From Pyronema omphalodes (taxonomy: Eukaryota > Ascomycota > Pezizomycetes > Pezizales > Pyronemataceae): a stretch of DNA of 64,000 nt. The notes beneath the pieces are model-generated. The model was not told where the DNA came from, made no database searches, and saw only the letters and a list, made by a program, of their open reading frames with translations. The position numbers were made by a program, and so were the translations under genes. The stretch lies in the NCBI GenBank assembly GCA_024516155.1, contig JAJJXM010000092.1, positions 1 to 64,000 on the forward strand, written 5' to 3'. How positions within the stretch are numbered: the first letter of the stretch is position 1; the number at the start of each line of letters is the position of its first letter. This document shows positions 24,152 to 37,419 of this stretch, piece by piece.

Positions 24152-24662
24152 ATGCTGACGGATCGCCCTGCCTACAGATACCCTAAGCACGTCTGGTCCC
24201 CTACCGGAGGATGGTACAGTCGTCCTGCAAACTGGAAGGCGAACACCGCTGTCATGTTCGCTGTTATCTTCGGAGTCGCTGGGCTTGCTTTTAAGATGTC
24301 TGCCGAGCGTGAGGTTAGATACAGAATGCCTGACCCTGATCGGTTCTTCCCTAGTCGCTGTAAGTTCTTTTATTCTTTTTAGTGGGGATGAGTAAAGCGG
24401 GTGGAGGAAGGATGATGTGGGAAAAATAAGGAAGAAGGAGTGGAAAGAATTTGAAGAAGAGGGAGTTTGGAAAGGTGCAAGAAACAGGCGGAAGGCTGTG
24501 ATAAGGGCCAGTAATTAGTGTAGGATGATTAGGACCGTGGAAGAGGATATTTTTCAAGGGGGACAAGAGGATTTCCAGGAAATGAGGCTAATAATCGCAG
24601 ACTGGAGCAAGCAGATCATCGAGTACGAAAACGCCAGAAAGGAGGAGCAGAAGAACCAGTAA
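24152..24662 (+). CDS. Conserved small single-pass membrane protein
   Basis: Two exons (24152-24359, 24601-24662) join in phase across a 241-base intron, giving 89 residues. The N-terminal block PAYRYPKHVWSPTGGWY is followed by one hydrophobic segment (TAVMFAVIFGVAGLAFKMSA) and a polar tail ending RFFPSRYWSKQIIEYE. This pattern recurs in small fungal proteins that I associate with the mitochondrial inner membrane, but I cannot name the family with confidence. A subunit or accessory factor of a respiratory complex is one possibility. An in-frame TAA immediately before the ATG fixes the start unless a further upstream exon exists. Confidence 0.75.
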
Positions 24663-25645
24663 ACAATACGATTGCTGTATATATAACGCCGAAGTGGAAA
24701 GAATGCATGGAGGCCGGGTTGTTTTACAATACTAGCTATGCTAGTCGATATGGATATCAGGTGTTTTGCGACTTGCGCAGCGTTCCAATGATTACTTCAT
24801 ATACAAATAGACTACTTTGTTTACACCACCTATATGTACTCGGAGGGTGCCTGAAGTACGGAGCACTCCTATACAATTTGAATATAGCAGTTGCACAATT
24901 ATAACTTCAGAGGTTTCCTGAGAAAAGGTAATGGATTAGGAGCCGTATGATAGCCAATTTTAACTATAATCAAAACATATCCAGTGCTTCATGGAAGTCG
25001 GTTGCCTTGGTATTTACAGTTGTGTGGGTAATCAAAAATTGGGCGCCGTGATACAATAGAGCACCGGACTTACCCTTTCCGCACATGACAAATCTCCCCT
25101 AATAAATGCATAGAATGGCTATGCAAAACCTTTCCAAATTTATATGCCCTAGACGGCGATTAACATGAAAATCATTCCTCTATGCTAATCGTGGATTCGT
25201 ATATAATTGTTCGCTCCTGTAGTTTCTGAAGTTGAATTAAAAGCTCAGAGGGATATGGAGAATGTGAGAGTTAGATAGGACGGTCTTATGAGATTGAGGA
25301 ATATACACAGCAGGTTGATTTAAGAGGGGGAAGGGTTGGTGAAATATTTTTGATGAGCGTTTTGGGGATGGCAACGACTTTACGGGGCTGTGTTATGGAT
25401 ACCAGACAACGCTATGAACACATCATTTTTTTTTTTTTTTTTTGATTTTCATGTTCCAGGCTGGGAAGTCTGATAATTTTATCTGATCTGACTAGATTTT
25501 TCTTATTCTTCCATAGTATATTTCAAACAACCAGTTGACCTGGAGTATACCTGAAGAATACTCGGAGTCGGCCTAGAAAATGGTTGGTAAGGTGGAATTT
25601 ACTGCTTAGCTGAGTATATAAGCTAGTATCATTCCAAAGCATCAA
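24663..25645. other. Intergenic
   Basis: AT-rich, with an uninterrupted run of about 18 T at 25427-25444. No gene is supported. Confidence 0.55.
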
Positions 25646-25729
25646 TCCTCGGTAGTATAGTGGTTAGTATTTCCGCCTGTCACTACTGATAGTTCGCGGG
25701 AGACCGGGGTTCAATTCCCCGCCGAGGAG
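25646..25729 (+). tRNA. tRNA-Asp (GUC) with 12-base intron
   Basis: The acceptor arms TCCTCGG and CCGAGGA pair perfectly, with discriminator G at 25729. The T arm CGGGG-TTCAATT-CCCCG and the D arm are normal. The anticodon loop reads CTGTCAC once the 12-base intron (25683-25694, ctactgatagtt) after position 37 is removed, so the anticodon is GTC at 25679-25681. A tttctttttg stretch follows and can serve as the Pol III terminator. Confidence 0.95.
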
Positions 25730-26958
25730 TTTCTTTTTGTTGTGTTTTTTTTGAATCAGTGGAATAATCCCAGAACTACTTTCGGTGATTTCAAGCTTTG
25801 AAAGCGTTACTTTTGTTTGTTTCCTGCTTATCATTTTTGACTTCTGTTGCTCCTTCATTGTTATCTCCTGAGCTCAGGAAGAGCTGGTACATACATCGTT
25901 ATCTACCTCCTTCACCTCCAACTAAACCTGCTCACTCGTTATTGTTATGCAAGCCAAGCCAGGTACTGTCAGAACTTATGTAGCTTAGGAGTGGAAGAAC
26001 TCCCGAAAGTAGGGCGTGAAGGATCTCAAGTTCATTACTTCTAACGTGGGGGTTTGAATACCAATGGGATATAAAAAAGAATGCTGGAATGAAAGGAGTT
26101 TACAGAATATGTGTGAGATAGATAAGTAGTTGCAAGGCATATCAACAGGCTCATTATTGACGCATGATATGATCCCTATAATCCATGCATGGGACGAATA
26201 AACTGCGGCCGCAATTCGGTTCAATGATGTTCTCACAAATATCTTGCATTCTGGGCGTCGAGGGTAATTCAGCCGGTAACAATTGGTTGTAGGAAGCCCA
26301 GATGAGAATCGCACGAACAGCTCATTAAGTGTTACATTTCTATTTTAATGTTTTTTTGAATGTTCGATACTACATACCACGGTAAGGAATTTATTCGTCC
26401 GCTCGCCCCAAAGTATTCAAGCAGCTGAAATATCGTTTTTGAGGCTGTGACGGTCCCGCCACTAGCATGCATGAGAGTCTTGTATCAAACGGTTAACCCT
26501 ATTGGTTTTCTGAGCAGGGGAGCAGTGCTAAAGTCCCCTTATGGCGAAGCAGATTGCGTATTCCCAACTATGAACAAAATTCCCTGGAATTTTCTTCACC
26601 GTTCACATGGAAAGTATCCTTTTTACCATTTAGAGTAGGCATAATTTAAGAAGAAAAAAAATTAACCGCAAATTGTTCATAAGAATAACCGCAAAGTGGA
26701 AATAACCGCGCGCGTACAGGGCTAGCTGCGAGGACATGAGGTATCTGCAGTAGCGTCACTACTCATTTTTTTTTATGCGGGGCTGAAAGCGGGGCCGACG
26801 AAGGCAAAGCAAAGAAACCAGAAGCAGCAGGAAGACAACTTCTACGGCTATATAGAGACAAGCTAAATGTCAATGACTGTCACTTCTTTTTGTTCATACT
26901 AATCGAATTTACTACTCTTTACAACTTACTATATACCACACATATACAAAGACGTACC
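25730..26958. other. Intergenic between tRNA-Asp and the sacsin-BTB gene
   Basis: Contains the promoter of the large downstream gene. Several open frames of 60-110 codons occur on both strands, none with family resemblance or splice support. Confidence 0.5.
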
Positions 26959-29900
26959 ATGGTTATCAAACCCAAGAGAAACAACGCTCAGCACCAACCG
27001 CTAACGACGGTTCTGCGTAACATCGTTCGCGAGTATCCAGCGGGAGGTGGTGTTCTTAGAGAATTATGTCAGAAGTATGAAATTATATTCTATTCTTTTA
27101 CGTCCATACAGTTTCCGTGCTCAAGACCGTTGCTAAAATCCTGCACAGTGCCGATGATAGCGGTGCTACAGCAATAGAGTTCATTCTTGATCCCACCCAC
27201 CATCCCAGCGATCCCCTACTCCATCCAGAGGGAGGTTTAGCTGAATTCCAGGGTCCTTCGTTGCTTGCATACAATAACAGCACTTTCTCAGAGCGAGACT
27301 TCAGATCTCTGAGTAAAATTGGAGATTCGGAAAAGCTCCATGACTTGAATAGCACTGGAAGGTTTGGTAGAGGGTTTAACAGTGTATTTATCCTTTGTTT
27401 CTCAGCTGGGAATGAATATTGACCCTGTACATAGGTTTACAACTGGACGGATAATCCCTCTATTCTGAGCGGCAGTTCCCTTCTGATTCTGGATCCCCAT
27501 CAAGCATGGTCGAAAGATGTCGGCGAGCCCGGCGGTCCATTGTGGGACTTTGTGCAGAATTGTGAGGAACCTGAAATGATTAACCAAATGGCTCCATTTA
27601 AATGCCTTGTCGGAGATATTTCACGTTCATTTGAGGGCACAATAATCCGTTTACCGCTCCGTACTGCCGAACAAGGGTCTCGGAGTGAAATTGTTCGAGA
27701 CATGGAGAAAAAGTCTATTGATATTGATGATATCAAGGAGGTTTTTGAGTTATTCTCCGTAGAGATGGCCGAATATCTACTATTCCTTCGACATATATCT
27801 TCAATTAAACTCAAGATCGGCGACAAAATATTTGCAGAGGCAGTTTCACGGAAATACTCTTGCGAAGATGAGAAGCGCGACATTACCGAGAGTTTCACTA
27901 TTGATGACGCTTATCAAAGCGTGCTTGTACAGGGCATTGAAGAGTCTCAAATCAACCAATTTATCACTGAAATATCCTTCCTTAAGAATGATGAACGGTC
28001 TACCGCTTTGTATGCAGTAACCCACCACATGAGACACGCCCATCCAGATGCAGAGCTGCATGAATGGTCACGCCGCTACAAGCTACTCCCCTGGGCAGCT
28101 ATTGCTTCACCAATATCTGAGGTAGGTAATGACTCTCAATAGGAAAGCTTATGTTCTAATTATATACTCAATCCATGCAGAACTCGCTCCGGAACTTCAC
28201 AGGCAAACTCTTTAGTACCCTACCACTTCCAATTAGCAGCCAACATCCCGCACATATACATGCAATGTTTTCAATTACCCCGGACCGAGCATCTATCCAT
28301 CGTAACGAGGATTCAACAGTGAGTGAAAAGACGGAAACGAAGAGAGGCTCACGGTGGAACAGATGGATATTCGAGGAGTTAGTTGTATCTGCATGGGTAG
28401 CGAACCTACAGTTCATCAGTCATCTCACCAAGAAAAATGAATGCGCCTTCGCCGGATGGAATGTTTGGCCATTTGGTGGAAAGGAACAGGGCACACTCGG
28501 TGTTAAAATTCTGGAAGAGGTGTTTAAGCGTGTTATAAATAACGAACTGAGACTTCTACCTACGATTGGAGGACAGCTTGCTAACCCTTCGGCGGCCCTG
28601 TTCGCCCCGCAATTAGCCGTGTCTTTGGAAGAGGCTCTACGGGAGGCGTCCGTAGTTGTGGTCTTTCCACCTAACGATAGACGAGAACAGCTCTCTCAAC
28701 TTTCATACCAGTATTCAGAACTGCGAGAGATCAGTCCAACAGAAATTCGCCTTTGTTTATCGACTTTACAAAACTCATCACAGCATGGGGAAGGGTTTAA
28801 TGCTGTCAGCGCACAGTCTAAATCTGTGCTTCTGGATTATATCCTATCGGATGCTGACTATCAGGATATCGGTCAGTGTGAGGCACGCTTATTACCCACG
28901 CTGGCGGGTACTTATCAAGCGTTCAAGCCGTTTGATCGGTCTGTCAAGATCAGATTTGCACGATCCAAGGAGGAGCTTAACTTATTTCACGGTCCAAATA
29001 TTAACCCCTTTGTTATCGATAAGTCGAAGCTATCCTCTGATTCGCTTCACCACTTCAATAACCGGATTGATTCTTTGGAAAACTTCACCAGTGTATCTCG
29101 ATGGGATCTCAAGGGTGCCGAGATGTACTGTCGCTCCTCGGTTTTTCAGAATGATCTGCACGGAGAAGCATCCGGGCGGACTATAGTTTGGCCTGGGATA
29201 ATAGATTGGGTGAATCGGTTGTGGTCATGGGCGGTTGCACTCGATAGGAATGGTGCCATATCTGCCTTTGAGGGTCTCTGGCTGCTTCCTCTCACAGGGA
29301 ATCGTTATTTAAAGCTCACACCTGATTCAATTATCCTCGATGTTTCAGGTAATGGTCCAGTCGCTCAAATTTTCCGCCAGATACTTTCATCTCATCCCGT
29401 GGAGGCTTTGGAGTATCACATCTACACGAATAATAACACCATGTCACGTGAAAATACGGGATTTTTCCGAGAAGCCGAATTTATCTACGACTGCGAAGAG
29501 CTTCATAACATTGTTTCATGGCTTCTGTCATGGCCAAACTTTTTGGAAATTGCCAGTTACGAGCAGAGAACTCAACTCATTGAATCGATGGGTGATTTAG
29601 CACTGAAGAGGGTCACGGACTATACCAGAGAACGTATCAAGGAGTTTTTAAAGTGTTTGCCATTATTTCACCCTGCATTCAATCAAGAACAGGAACGGTA
29701 TGTTACCAATATTTTCGGCGAGAGCGTAATGAATGCTAATAGTGCCATTTAAAGACCATGGATCAGGCTTAACAAATTAGCGGATTATGTAGCAATTTCA
29801 ACAAACGATGGATTGCCAGAGTTTCAGTATACAGGTAACAACATTGAAACTATATTCGTGGACAAAGATGGCCGAGGCGTACTCCCCCTTCTTAAAGCCT

Positions 29901-32900
29901 TTTACCTTGCCGAAATTCCTTCAAAGGCCGAGCTACTAGAGGATTATGTCATTCCGAGTTTGGAAACTACTACAGGCGACACGAAAGATGCCCTATCACG
30001 ATATATCTTAAACCCGCGAAATCTGAAGGAACTCGACCTGAACGAAGGGACACTAAAACGACTGAAGTCCATAAAGTTTATTCCTGTGCAAGGAGATGCT
30101 TCTGTGCTCAAAAGCCCATCCGAGCTCGTTGATTCTTCAAATAATGTTGCAAAATTATATTTTCAAGACGAATATGCCTTCCCTCGGGACGATTTTCTAC
30201 AAAAGTTCAGAGAGGGACTCAAGCGCCTCGGAATGATCACTGAGATTACAGATACCGTGGTGTACGACAGACTCAGAAAATACAGCCGCAGTATCGATCG
30301 CGTTAAAGAAGTCTCACTTTGTTTGGAGGTCCTTCTGAATGAAAGACCAAAGCCCCCTCAGTTGGGTCGTGAGTATCTGGAGTTGAAATGGATTCCGGCT
30401 TCAATGGATGAAGATTACACAAAAGGAACCGGAAAACTCTTCAGTGCCAGTGAATGCAGAGATTGTTCTCGCAAAAAGCTGGTGAAGTACGTCCTGCCGT
30501 TAACAAAACTAGACTTCGGGAGACCTTGGATAAAAGAGTTGGGTTGGGACCAGCCTCCCAATCCTGACACAATTATCAAACAAATTGAAATGGCGGTCGC
30601 GAAATCCGACAATGCTGTGATTGCTTCGCTGTTGGAGTCCGGATGGCTAGTCAACCCAACTATTCAATCAAGGCTCGAACAGATTGCTTGGATTCCTGGC
30701 ATTTCAGGTGGATACTATCGCCGTTCAGACATCTTTCAGTGTAATGCAAAGAAGTTCCACCCTTTCCTTGACGTACTCAGCCCGGAAGTGAGCCAACATT
30801 TTCCCGAGCGAGAAACAAGCACCCAGTACTTCAGTGTGGAGAAGGAGCCTTCCCTAGACAAGGTATGCATAGACGGAGCCCTCTTATTTTTTGAGCATCT
30901 ATCTGCTTGCCTGTGCTGACATAGCGAAGCTTAAAGAATTGCAAGACAAACTTGCGTCTAAAAAACAGCTGTCCGGAGAAGCCCTGCAGGTTTTTGTTTA
31001 TCTCCTGGAAGAAGTAGCGGTAAGATTTAGTGACGCTGATTTTAGTTCATGGAAAGTGCCCGATATTGATGGAGTCATGCACGAATTTTGCGAGATGACT
31101 GTGGGAACGTCGAGAAATGATGAAGAATCACAGGATGCTATTATAAAAACGTTGCATTTCCTACATCCATCCATAGGAAAGAAAACCATCGATTTGTTGA
31201 AGTTCCCCACAGTTCAAGATCGCTTTCTTGAAAAGCGAGTTGGCCCAGAATTCATCCAAGACTTTGAGCAAGGACAGAAATTAACAACTATAATTTCTGA
31301 TGCACTCCAGCGGTACCCCATCGAAGATACATTCAACGAATACCTAGCCAATGCCGAGGACTCAGGCGGGGCCCACAAAATCACATGGGCTGTCGACGCA
31401 AAATCAAAGCATCCCAAAGGAAATCTCATCACCAGTAAACTTAAAGATTGCATGGGAGAAGCCATTCTCTGTCATAACGACGGTATTTTTAGTCGAAAGG
31501 ATCTTGATTCACTCACGGACATAGGTAACTCATCCAAACGTGATGAATCATCCAAAATTGGCAGATTCGGCCGAGGCTCTCTCACCATGTATCACTGGAC
31601 ATGCGTACCCAGCTTTGTCACCGGAGACCATTTTGTGATAATGGATCCTGAACAAAAGAGGCTACCGAATAATCCGACGACAAGGCAGCCCCGAAAAGGA
31701 ATGCTGCTATCAATACGGGATGTCCGACAACTTTGTGAGTTCTCATGGCCACGTTTCCATTGTGTTCTTAGGTTTCTAATTTCGTAACAGGGCCTGATCA
31801 ACTTCGTCCTTTCGAGGGGTTATTTGGATTTACATCAGAAACAGAATACTACAAGGGTACTATCTTCCGTTTTCCCATAATGCAGTCAAAAACTACTAGC
31901 AAGCCTTCCTGGAATTTACGGCAAGGAGTTACTGTTGATAGTGCCCTTCGGTACCTAATGAAATACAAGGAAGATGCTCATATCGCCCTTCTCTTCCTAA
32001 AGAACATTAAATCAATTGAATGCCTTCAGCGCGACTCATCGGGCAACGTCACAAAACTATGGGGCGTGTCTGTGGAGACTGATGAAGCACCAAACACAGT
32101 AGCATCACCAGATACAAATATTTTGCGTGTCAGACATGAAGTATCCGAATATGGGAGAGGAGAAACTGGCTCGCGTGAGCTACTAAGTAAAGCGGGAAGT
32201 GAGAAATGGCTTGTGCTTACTTCAACTGTGGATTCCGATCGTGTTCCAGTTGAACTTCAGGCTACACAACAGCGACACAAATTACAAGCCAGATGTGGTA
32301 TAGCTGCGCAAATCAAAGGAAAAAGGAGCCTTAAGACAGGCCGCCTATTCTTAGACGTACCGACGAGAAACACTGTTGATCTTCCGGTTCATATCTCTGC
32401 GGTTAGTGTCTGAAAGAAGTTTTGTTAGGAGGCTTACTAACAGCTTTCAGGACCTCGTGATCCAAAGTGATAGACGGCATTTTATTGATTTAGATGGATC
32501 AGATTGGAATAATTGGATGATGAGCTCTCAATTAGCTACGCTTTACATGAGAATGCTATCCTGCCTGGTATCAAATGCATCGGTTTCGGTGTATAATTAC
32601 TGGCCTAAATTTCCGAAGAAAACAAGAGATCCGCAAAAGACTAATGAACAGAAGATTGACATGCTTTTGAAGGATGCAATCTGGAGACGAATTCTTTCAG
32701 ACGATTTATTATTATTCCCTGTCGAGGCCCGGAAAGATATAGAAAATTCAGACAGAACCGTAGAGCATACGACGACACAAAATGCGCTATTCAACCTCCT
32801 TCCACCCGATCACATTATTCATTCAATTCTACCGAGGCTTGATTTAAATTACCGGAAGTTGGTTAAACCTGTGGGTGAAGCTCACGAAGGGTTGGCAGTC

Positions 32901-35678
32901 ATCGAGGAGACCAAAGAACATACTATCACCTTTGTATCGCCAAGATCTGTGGCCCAGCTTTTCCGCTCGGAGCGTAATTGTCAAATTCTCCAGCAGATTT
33001 TACGGGAAGGTAAGAAAACTTATGATATAGAACTAATCAACAAACTCTTGGCCTACATTCTGAGCGGTGTTGAACCACATGAAATAAATGGCTGCCGTAT
33101 CTTACCACTTGAGGATGGTACACTTGGACGTTTAACTGCCAATAGCAACGAGAACTATTTCCTCATTGATATCAATAAATCGCAGGACAGCGCATTGCCA
33201 AAACTAGTCCCGGGGATGGCGGTTATCAGTGGATTAGATGAGATGGTCCGGGCCAAACTTCTGAAGGGAAACAGCCTTAATATCTCTCCATTTTCGTTCC
33301 AGGATTTACCCCGAGTTCTCCATCGTTTAGAAGTCACTAAGTGCACACCCAAGGTTAAAAGGGACTTTTTTGTTCAAGTATGGGAAAGCTATCAAAAGCA
33401 TGGAACAGGAGAAGATCTTGAAATGCTTCAGAAACTACCCATTGTGGCCGCAGTATCTAAAAATCCCTCCGGTTACCTGTTTTTAACGGTGGACGATTTC
33501 AGAGAACATAAGTACCCGGCAATGATGTCTATTCAGTTGTCACGGTTTGAATCACAGGGACAAAATGCAATGGCGGTATTTAATGTTCTCGAGAAGCATG
33601 GTCTTCTCCTCATCGATCGCGCCACATTTCCACGGTGGCTGGCCAGGACTCGATGGGTGGAAGATGAGGAGGTTGACAAGCATGGAGGCCTATACCGTTT
33701 ACTACGTTGCATAGAAGCTCTCTGCCAAAAGAGTCATCGCTCCATAGAAAGTTTTATCAGTGCCGAGTTTGGGAGAGAGCCAGGACTATTGGAGGTAAAA
33801 CAATTCTTGGGCACTGGTTGCACATTTTACTGATGATAGTAGAAACTAGGAGATGTTCTTGGGTATTGCAATTGGATGTACTGCAACAACCAACAACACG
33901 CAGCCTATGCGAGATCGTTGCTGAGGAATTTTCCAATCATTCCTTGCAGCAAACGCGATGGCAGCCCAGTACGGTACCTCAGCTCACGGAATGCATTGCT
34001 CGAACCAACAACTTCTTTAAATCTTGACAGTATTCCGCGTACGCAATACTTTGTCTGCAAAGATTGGGCGTCAAACCATCGGGGTGAACTGGAATTTTTA
34101 TCATTGGAGCCCATGTCGATACAAGACTTCCTAATGCAAGAATTTTCGGTTGAACAGGGCTCCCAACTTCCTGCCGAGCTGTTGGTACAATATGTTCAAA
34201 TTCTTGGAGAGATCGCCTCCAACATGAGGTCAGTACTACCAATTGCCCTCGACGGAACGCGCAGATTTCGTTTCGTGCGTACGCTTTACGACCATAGGAA
34301 CAATTTATTCGAAGCTGCTTTCCACCATATAAAGGACGAAAGTTTTCTACATCCAAAGCTTCGTAACATTGGCTGGTCTACAATGATTGAGCAAATCACA
34401 TCTAACAATGTATATTGGACGTGTGTACGGGGTATCCAAATCCAGGCAGAGAATCCTAAATACAATGATGCGACTCTGGTGGATCGAGCTAGACGTGTAT
34501 TTGACTTTATACGGTGGGACACACAGGCATTACGGAGCATATGTGAAGACGGCAGAGTACATTCGTGGCTAAATGTACCTTTTGTACCGGCTATGTACGT
34601 TGATATCAACAATACCATACGAAATTCTACGATGCGGGGAAAGGTTCCTCCAAACCGACTGATAGCCCCAACCGCTGGAATTCTTTCTGAATACGCCGAT
34701 ATATGCTGGAGCCAAACACCATTCTTCTGTGAGAAACCAGCCGCTAGTGTTCTTGCTCTTTTACCAGGACAAGGAGAACCAACGGTTCAGATGGTTTTAT
34801 CCCATCTAAAATTCCTTAGCGAAAAGCGGCACGAAATCAATTCATCAGAATTTCCCTCGTTCATAGAAAATGCAAAAGCCTGCTACCGCTATCTACAAGC
34901 TCTAGACCAGAAGATAACTGTCTCAAAAGACCACGAAATTTGGTTTAATACAGACGAGGAAAACCCTGACAGAGAAGTCTTCAACAAATCTTGGGTTTCC
35001 ACAAAGAATCTTTGTCTCGGACTAGAATATGACTCCCGCAACCTACAATATGTGCGGTCATCTCTACAAAGTTTCTTTCCCCTCCTCAAGAATTGCAACG
35101 TAAGAACCATCCGAGGACCTGTAGCTAGTCCACCGCCTACACGAAAAAACGGCGACATTCCATACTCATCGACTCTCCTTACGCAATTCCAAAAGTTCCG
35201 TGCAGAGCAAAGATTTATCGATGTGTACATCATCATCGATGGAAGGAAGCTTGGCGTTCATAAAACTGTTCTCTGCGCCGCATCAGAATACTTCCAGACC
35301 ATGTTTGGTAACCCAATGCGTGAGGAAACCGAAAGAATCATCGACTGGAACAGCGCAGGGTTTACGGCACAAACAGCAGAACGCTTGATTGAATGGATAT
35401 ATACTGGTGAAATGCCAACAATCACCCCATCCGATCCTACAGATGAGATGGAGCAATTACTAGAGTTGATGGGTGCTGCGAATTGTTACTTGCTTCAAGA
35501 CTTGAAGGATTTTGTGGCGCATTCTCTACGTTCGGCTAGATATATTCGTCCGGAGACTGTGTTGGAGGTTAAGAGATATGCTATTGAGAACGATACGAAG
35601 GGATTGATTAAGGAGTGTGAGGAATACATTGCGCAGTATTGGGATATTATCGAGCGGGAGAGCGCCGATCTTTTGTAA
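26959..35678 (+). CDS. Giant sacsin-type HSP90-like ATPase protein with C-terminal BTB domain
   Basis: Nine exons join in phase: 26959-27074, 27149-27383, 27435-28121, 28181-29697, 29755-30862, 30930-31734, 31791-32401, 32451-33794 and 33843-35678. They encode 2,752 residues. Module 1 starts at the N-terminus: REYPAGGGVLRELCQNADDSG, with the Bergerat N-box Glu and Asn intact once intron 1 is removed, then FQGPSLLAYNN and GRFGRGFNSVYNWTDNPS. Module 2 begins near residue 1,340: NEYLANAEDSGGA, EAILCHNDGIFS, GRFGRGSLTMYHW. These match sacsin repeat regions, whose HSP90-like fold binds ATP. Residues ~2,590-2,750 form a BTB domain (FIDVYIIIDGRKLGVHKTVL, then ASEYFQTMF) with a BACK-like helical tail. 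No UBL, DnaJ or HEPN domain, as found in human sacsin, was seen. BTB domains often dimerise or bind Cul3, so a chaperone-linked or ubiquitin-ligase role is plausible, but this is inference. Confidence 0.9.
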
Positions 35679-36206
35679 TTTTGGCCAGAGGCTACAGGAT
35701 TTTGTGAATACTTTATGATGTGGAGTTTTTGGAAGAAGTAGGCAGTGTAATATTTTGCTTGAGAAATTGACAAATCTATACTTGTATCGATGTTGGGTTT
35801 TATGGATTTATATTGTGCTTCCTACTCGTTGCAGATGTTCAGTTTATAAGAGGGACTCGCAGTCCTCCGATAGTCATCATCGCGCCGACTTTTAAACCTG
35901 CACTTGAATCTGGATACAATGACAAAACACTGACACTTGAAACAACGATAAATTCAACGGATTTAGGAGAAGTCATTATTATTGAACAAAACGCCAACCG
36001 AGGCCCAAAAGGCCTATGCAGGAGAGGTATCTCTTATAATAGCTGCATTGCAATGACACGCTGCATGAAGTTTTCGATCATAGCATTGCGAGTGTGCTGC
36101 ACGTCATAACCTTAAGGTGAGGTACGTTGATGAATGGTTAATCAACCAAGAAAAAGTGAATTGCAAATGTTGGCTTATATTTTTAAATACTGCAGACTAA
36201 TACCAA
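35679..36206. other. Intergenic, 3' side of the sacsin-BTB gene
   Basis: Short open frames only. It ends at the second tRNA-Asp. No repeat or RNA gene was recognised. Confidence 0.55.
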
Positions 36207-36290
36207 TCCTCGGTAGTATAGTGGTTAGTATTTCCGCCTGTCATTACTGATTGTTCGCGGGAGACCGGGGTTCAATTCCCCGCCGAGGAG
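36207..36290 (+). tRNA. tRNA-Asp (GUC) with 12-base intron, copy 2
   Basis: The mature sequence is identical to the copy at 25646, and only the 12-base intron differs (ttactgattgtt). Acceptor, D, anticodon and T arms are intact, and a tttattttt run follows. Confidence 0.95.
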
Positions 36291-36510
36291 TTTATTTTTG
36301 CCATTTTCTCCACCTGACAAAATCTTTTCCTTTTTTTATCGAAGCGTTTCTTGTCTCTAGCGACAAATTGATAGCCTAAGGAAAATCACGGTAAGTTTAC
36401 TCAAATCATGAGATATCAAGCGCATTATCAGAAATATTGACCAACGAGGCATCACATCTCACCTGCCTTTCTTGCGTCGTCCCCGACAGCAGGTTGCTCA
36501 ACCTTGGCCA
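36291..36510. repeat. Segmental duplication arm downstream of tRNA-Asp copy 2
   Basis: The sequence after this tRNA reappears, inverted and diverged, beside tRNA-Asp copy 3 (about 56610-56978). Shared blocks include gagatatcaagcgcattatc followed by agaaatattgacc, and gtcgtccccgacagcaggtt. Copy 1 at 25646 does not share these flanks. Confidence 0.8.
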
Positions 36511-37419
36511 TCACAGTTTTTTTGCTCATTTCATTTGTCCAAAAAATTGAAGGAGCGTAGATTTTACCCCCGAGCATGAAAGGAATAAGCAAAAGTAGAA
36601 AGTTTAGTTGTATGTTACATGTCCTGGACTAAAGCGAGTTAATTGAGATATTCCAGCAAAACTAAATGTCCATCAATCAGAGGAAAGATTTGATAAGCAG
36701 TCAACCATTATTTCTCGATAATTGCATCTTACAGGCTCTACAAATTACCTGATCTTAGGCATTGGAATGAAGGCCTATGTATGGACTCCCCAATCATGAT
36801 ATACACATGCTTTCACATTCACCATCTCGTATCTCATAAATTATTCTCTCAGAATTTATAATACAGCATTCACGTCCATCGGAATTGTTCTTGTAATGTT
36901 GAGGGAATATAACATCGAAGGAATCGTACCTTATCACGAGTGATATCTCAAGACCCCGACTTGGCAGCTACGAATCGACAAAAATGACAAAGTTCAAAAA
37001 ACGCCTCGTATTTTCTACATCTCGGGTCAATCTTATGGCAGCATATTATATTCCATAATAGAAACTATGACAACATTAGGCGAAAGTGACAATCAAGTGC
37101 ATAGGTACCGGGAACTCGGTTGAAAGGTGCGCATGTGTAACCTTATTCATAATATGTTCGCATAAGCTTCAGCTTACGTACCTTGCCATGCGTTAAGATT
37201 ATCATATGTCTTAAAACACCCGTGTTAATATTTGAAGGTGTGATTACGTATGTGTGCGGTTAATACTGTAATAAGAATGTGAGTGCTATCCAGAGCCTGA
37301 AAACTGGTGATTTTCAATGTGCTTTTCTGTGGGAAATTTTTCACGATGGTAGGTTGATAGCTCATGTTTTTGAATGCTGAAATATAAGCTGAATATTGAG
37401 CTTTCGATAAAGTTAAAAC
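36511..37419. other. Intergenic
   Basis: AT-rich DNA without a recognised gene, leading into the tandem repeat array. Confidence 0.55.

Noticed and set aside
27098..27180. Apparent loss of catalytic Glu and Asn in the first sacsin module
   Set aside because: The unspliced reading gives KILHSADD, but removing the intron 27075-27148 restores RELCQNADD, so the site is intact.
28656..29186. Second-frame open frames inside the sacsin-BTB gene, and similar ones inside nma111 and stu1
   Set aside because: They overlap well-supported exons in other frames and show no family features.
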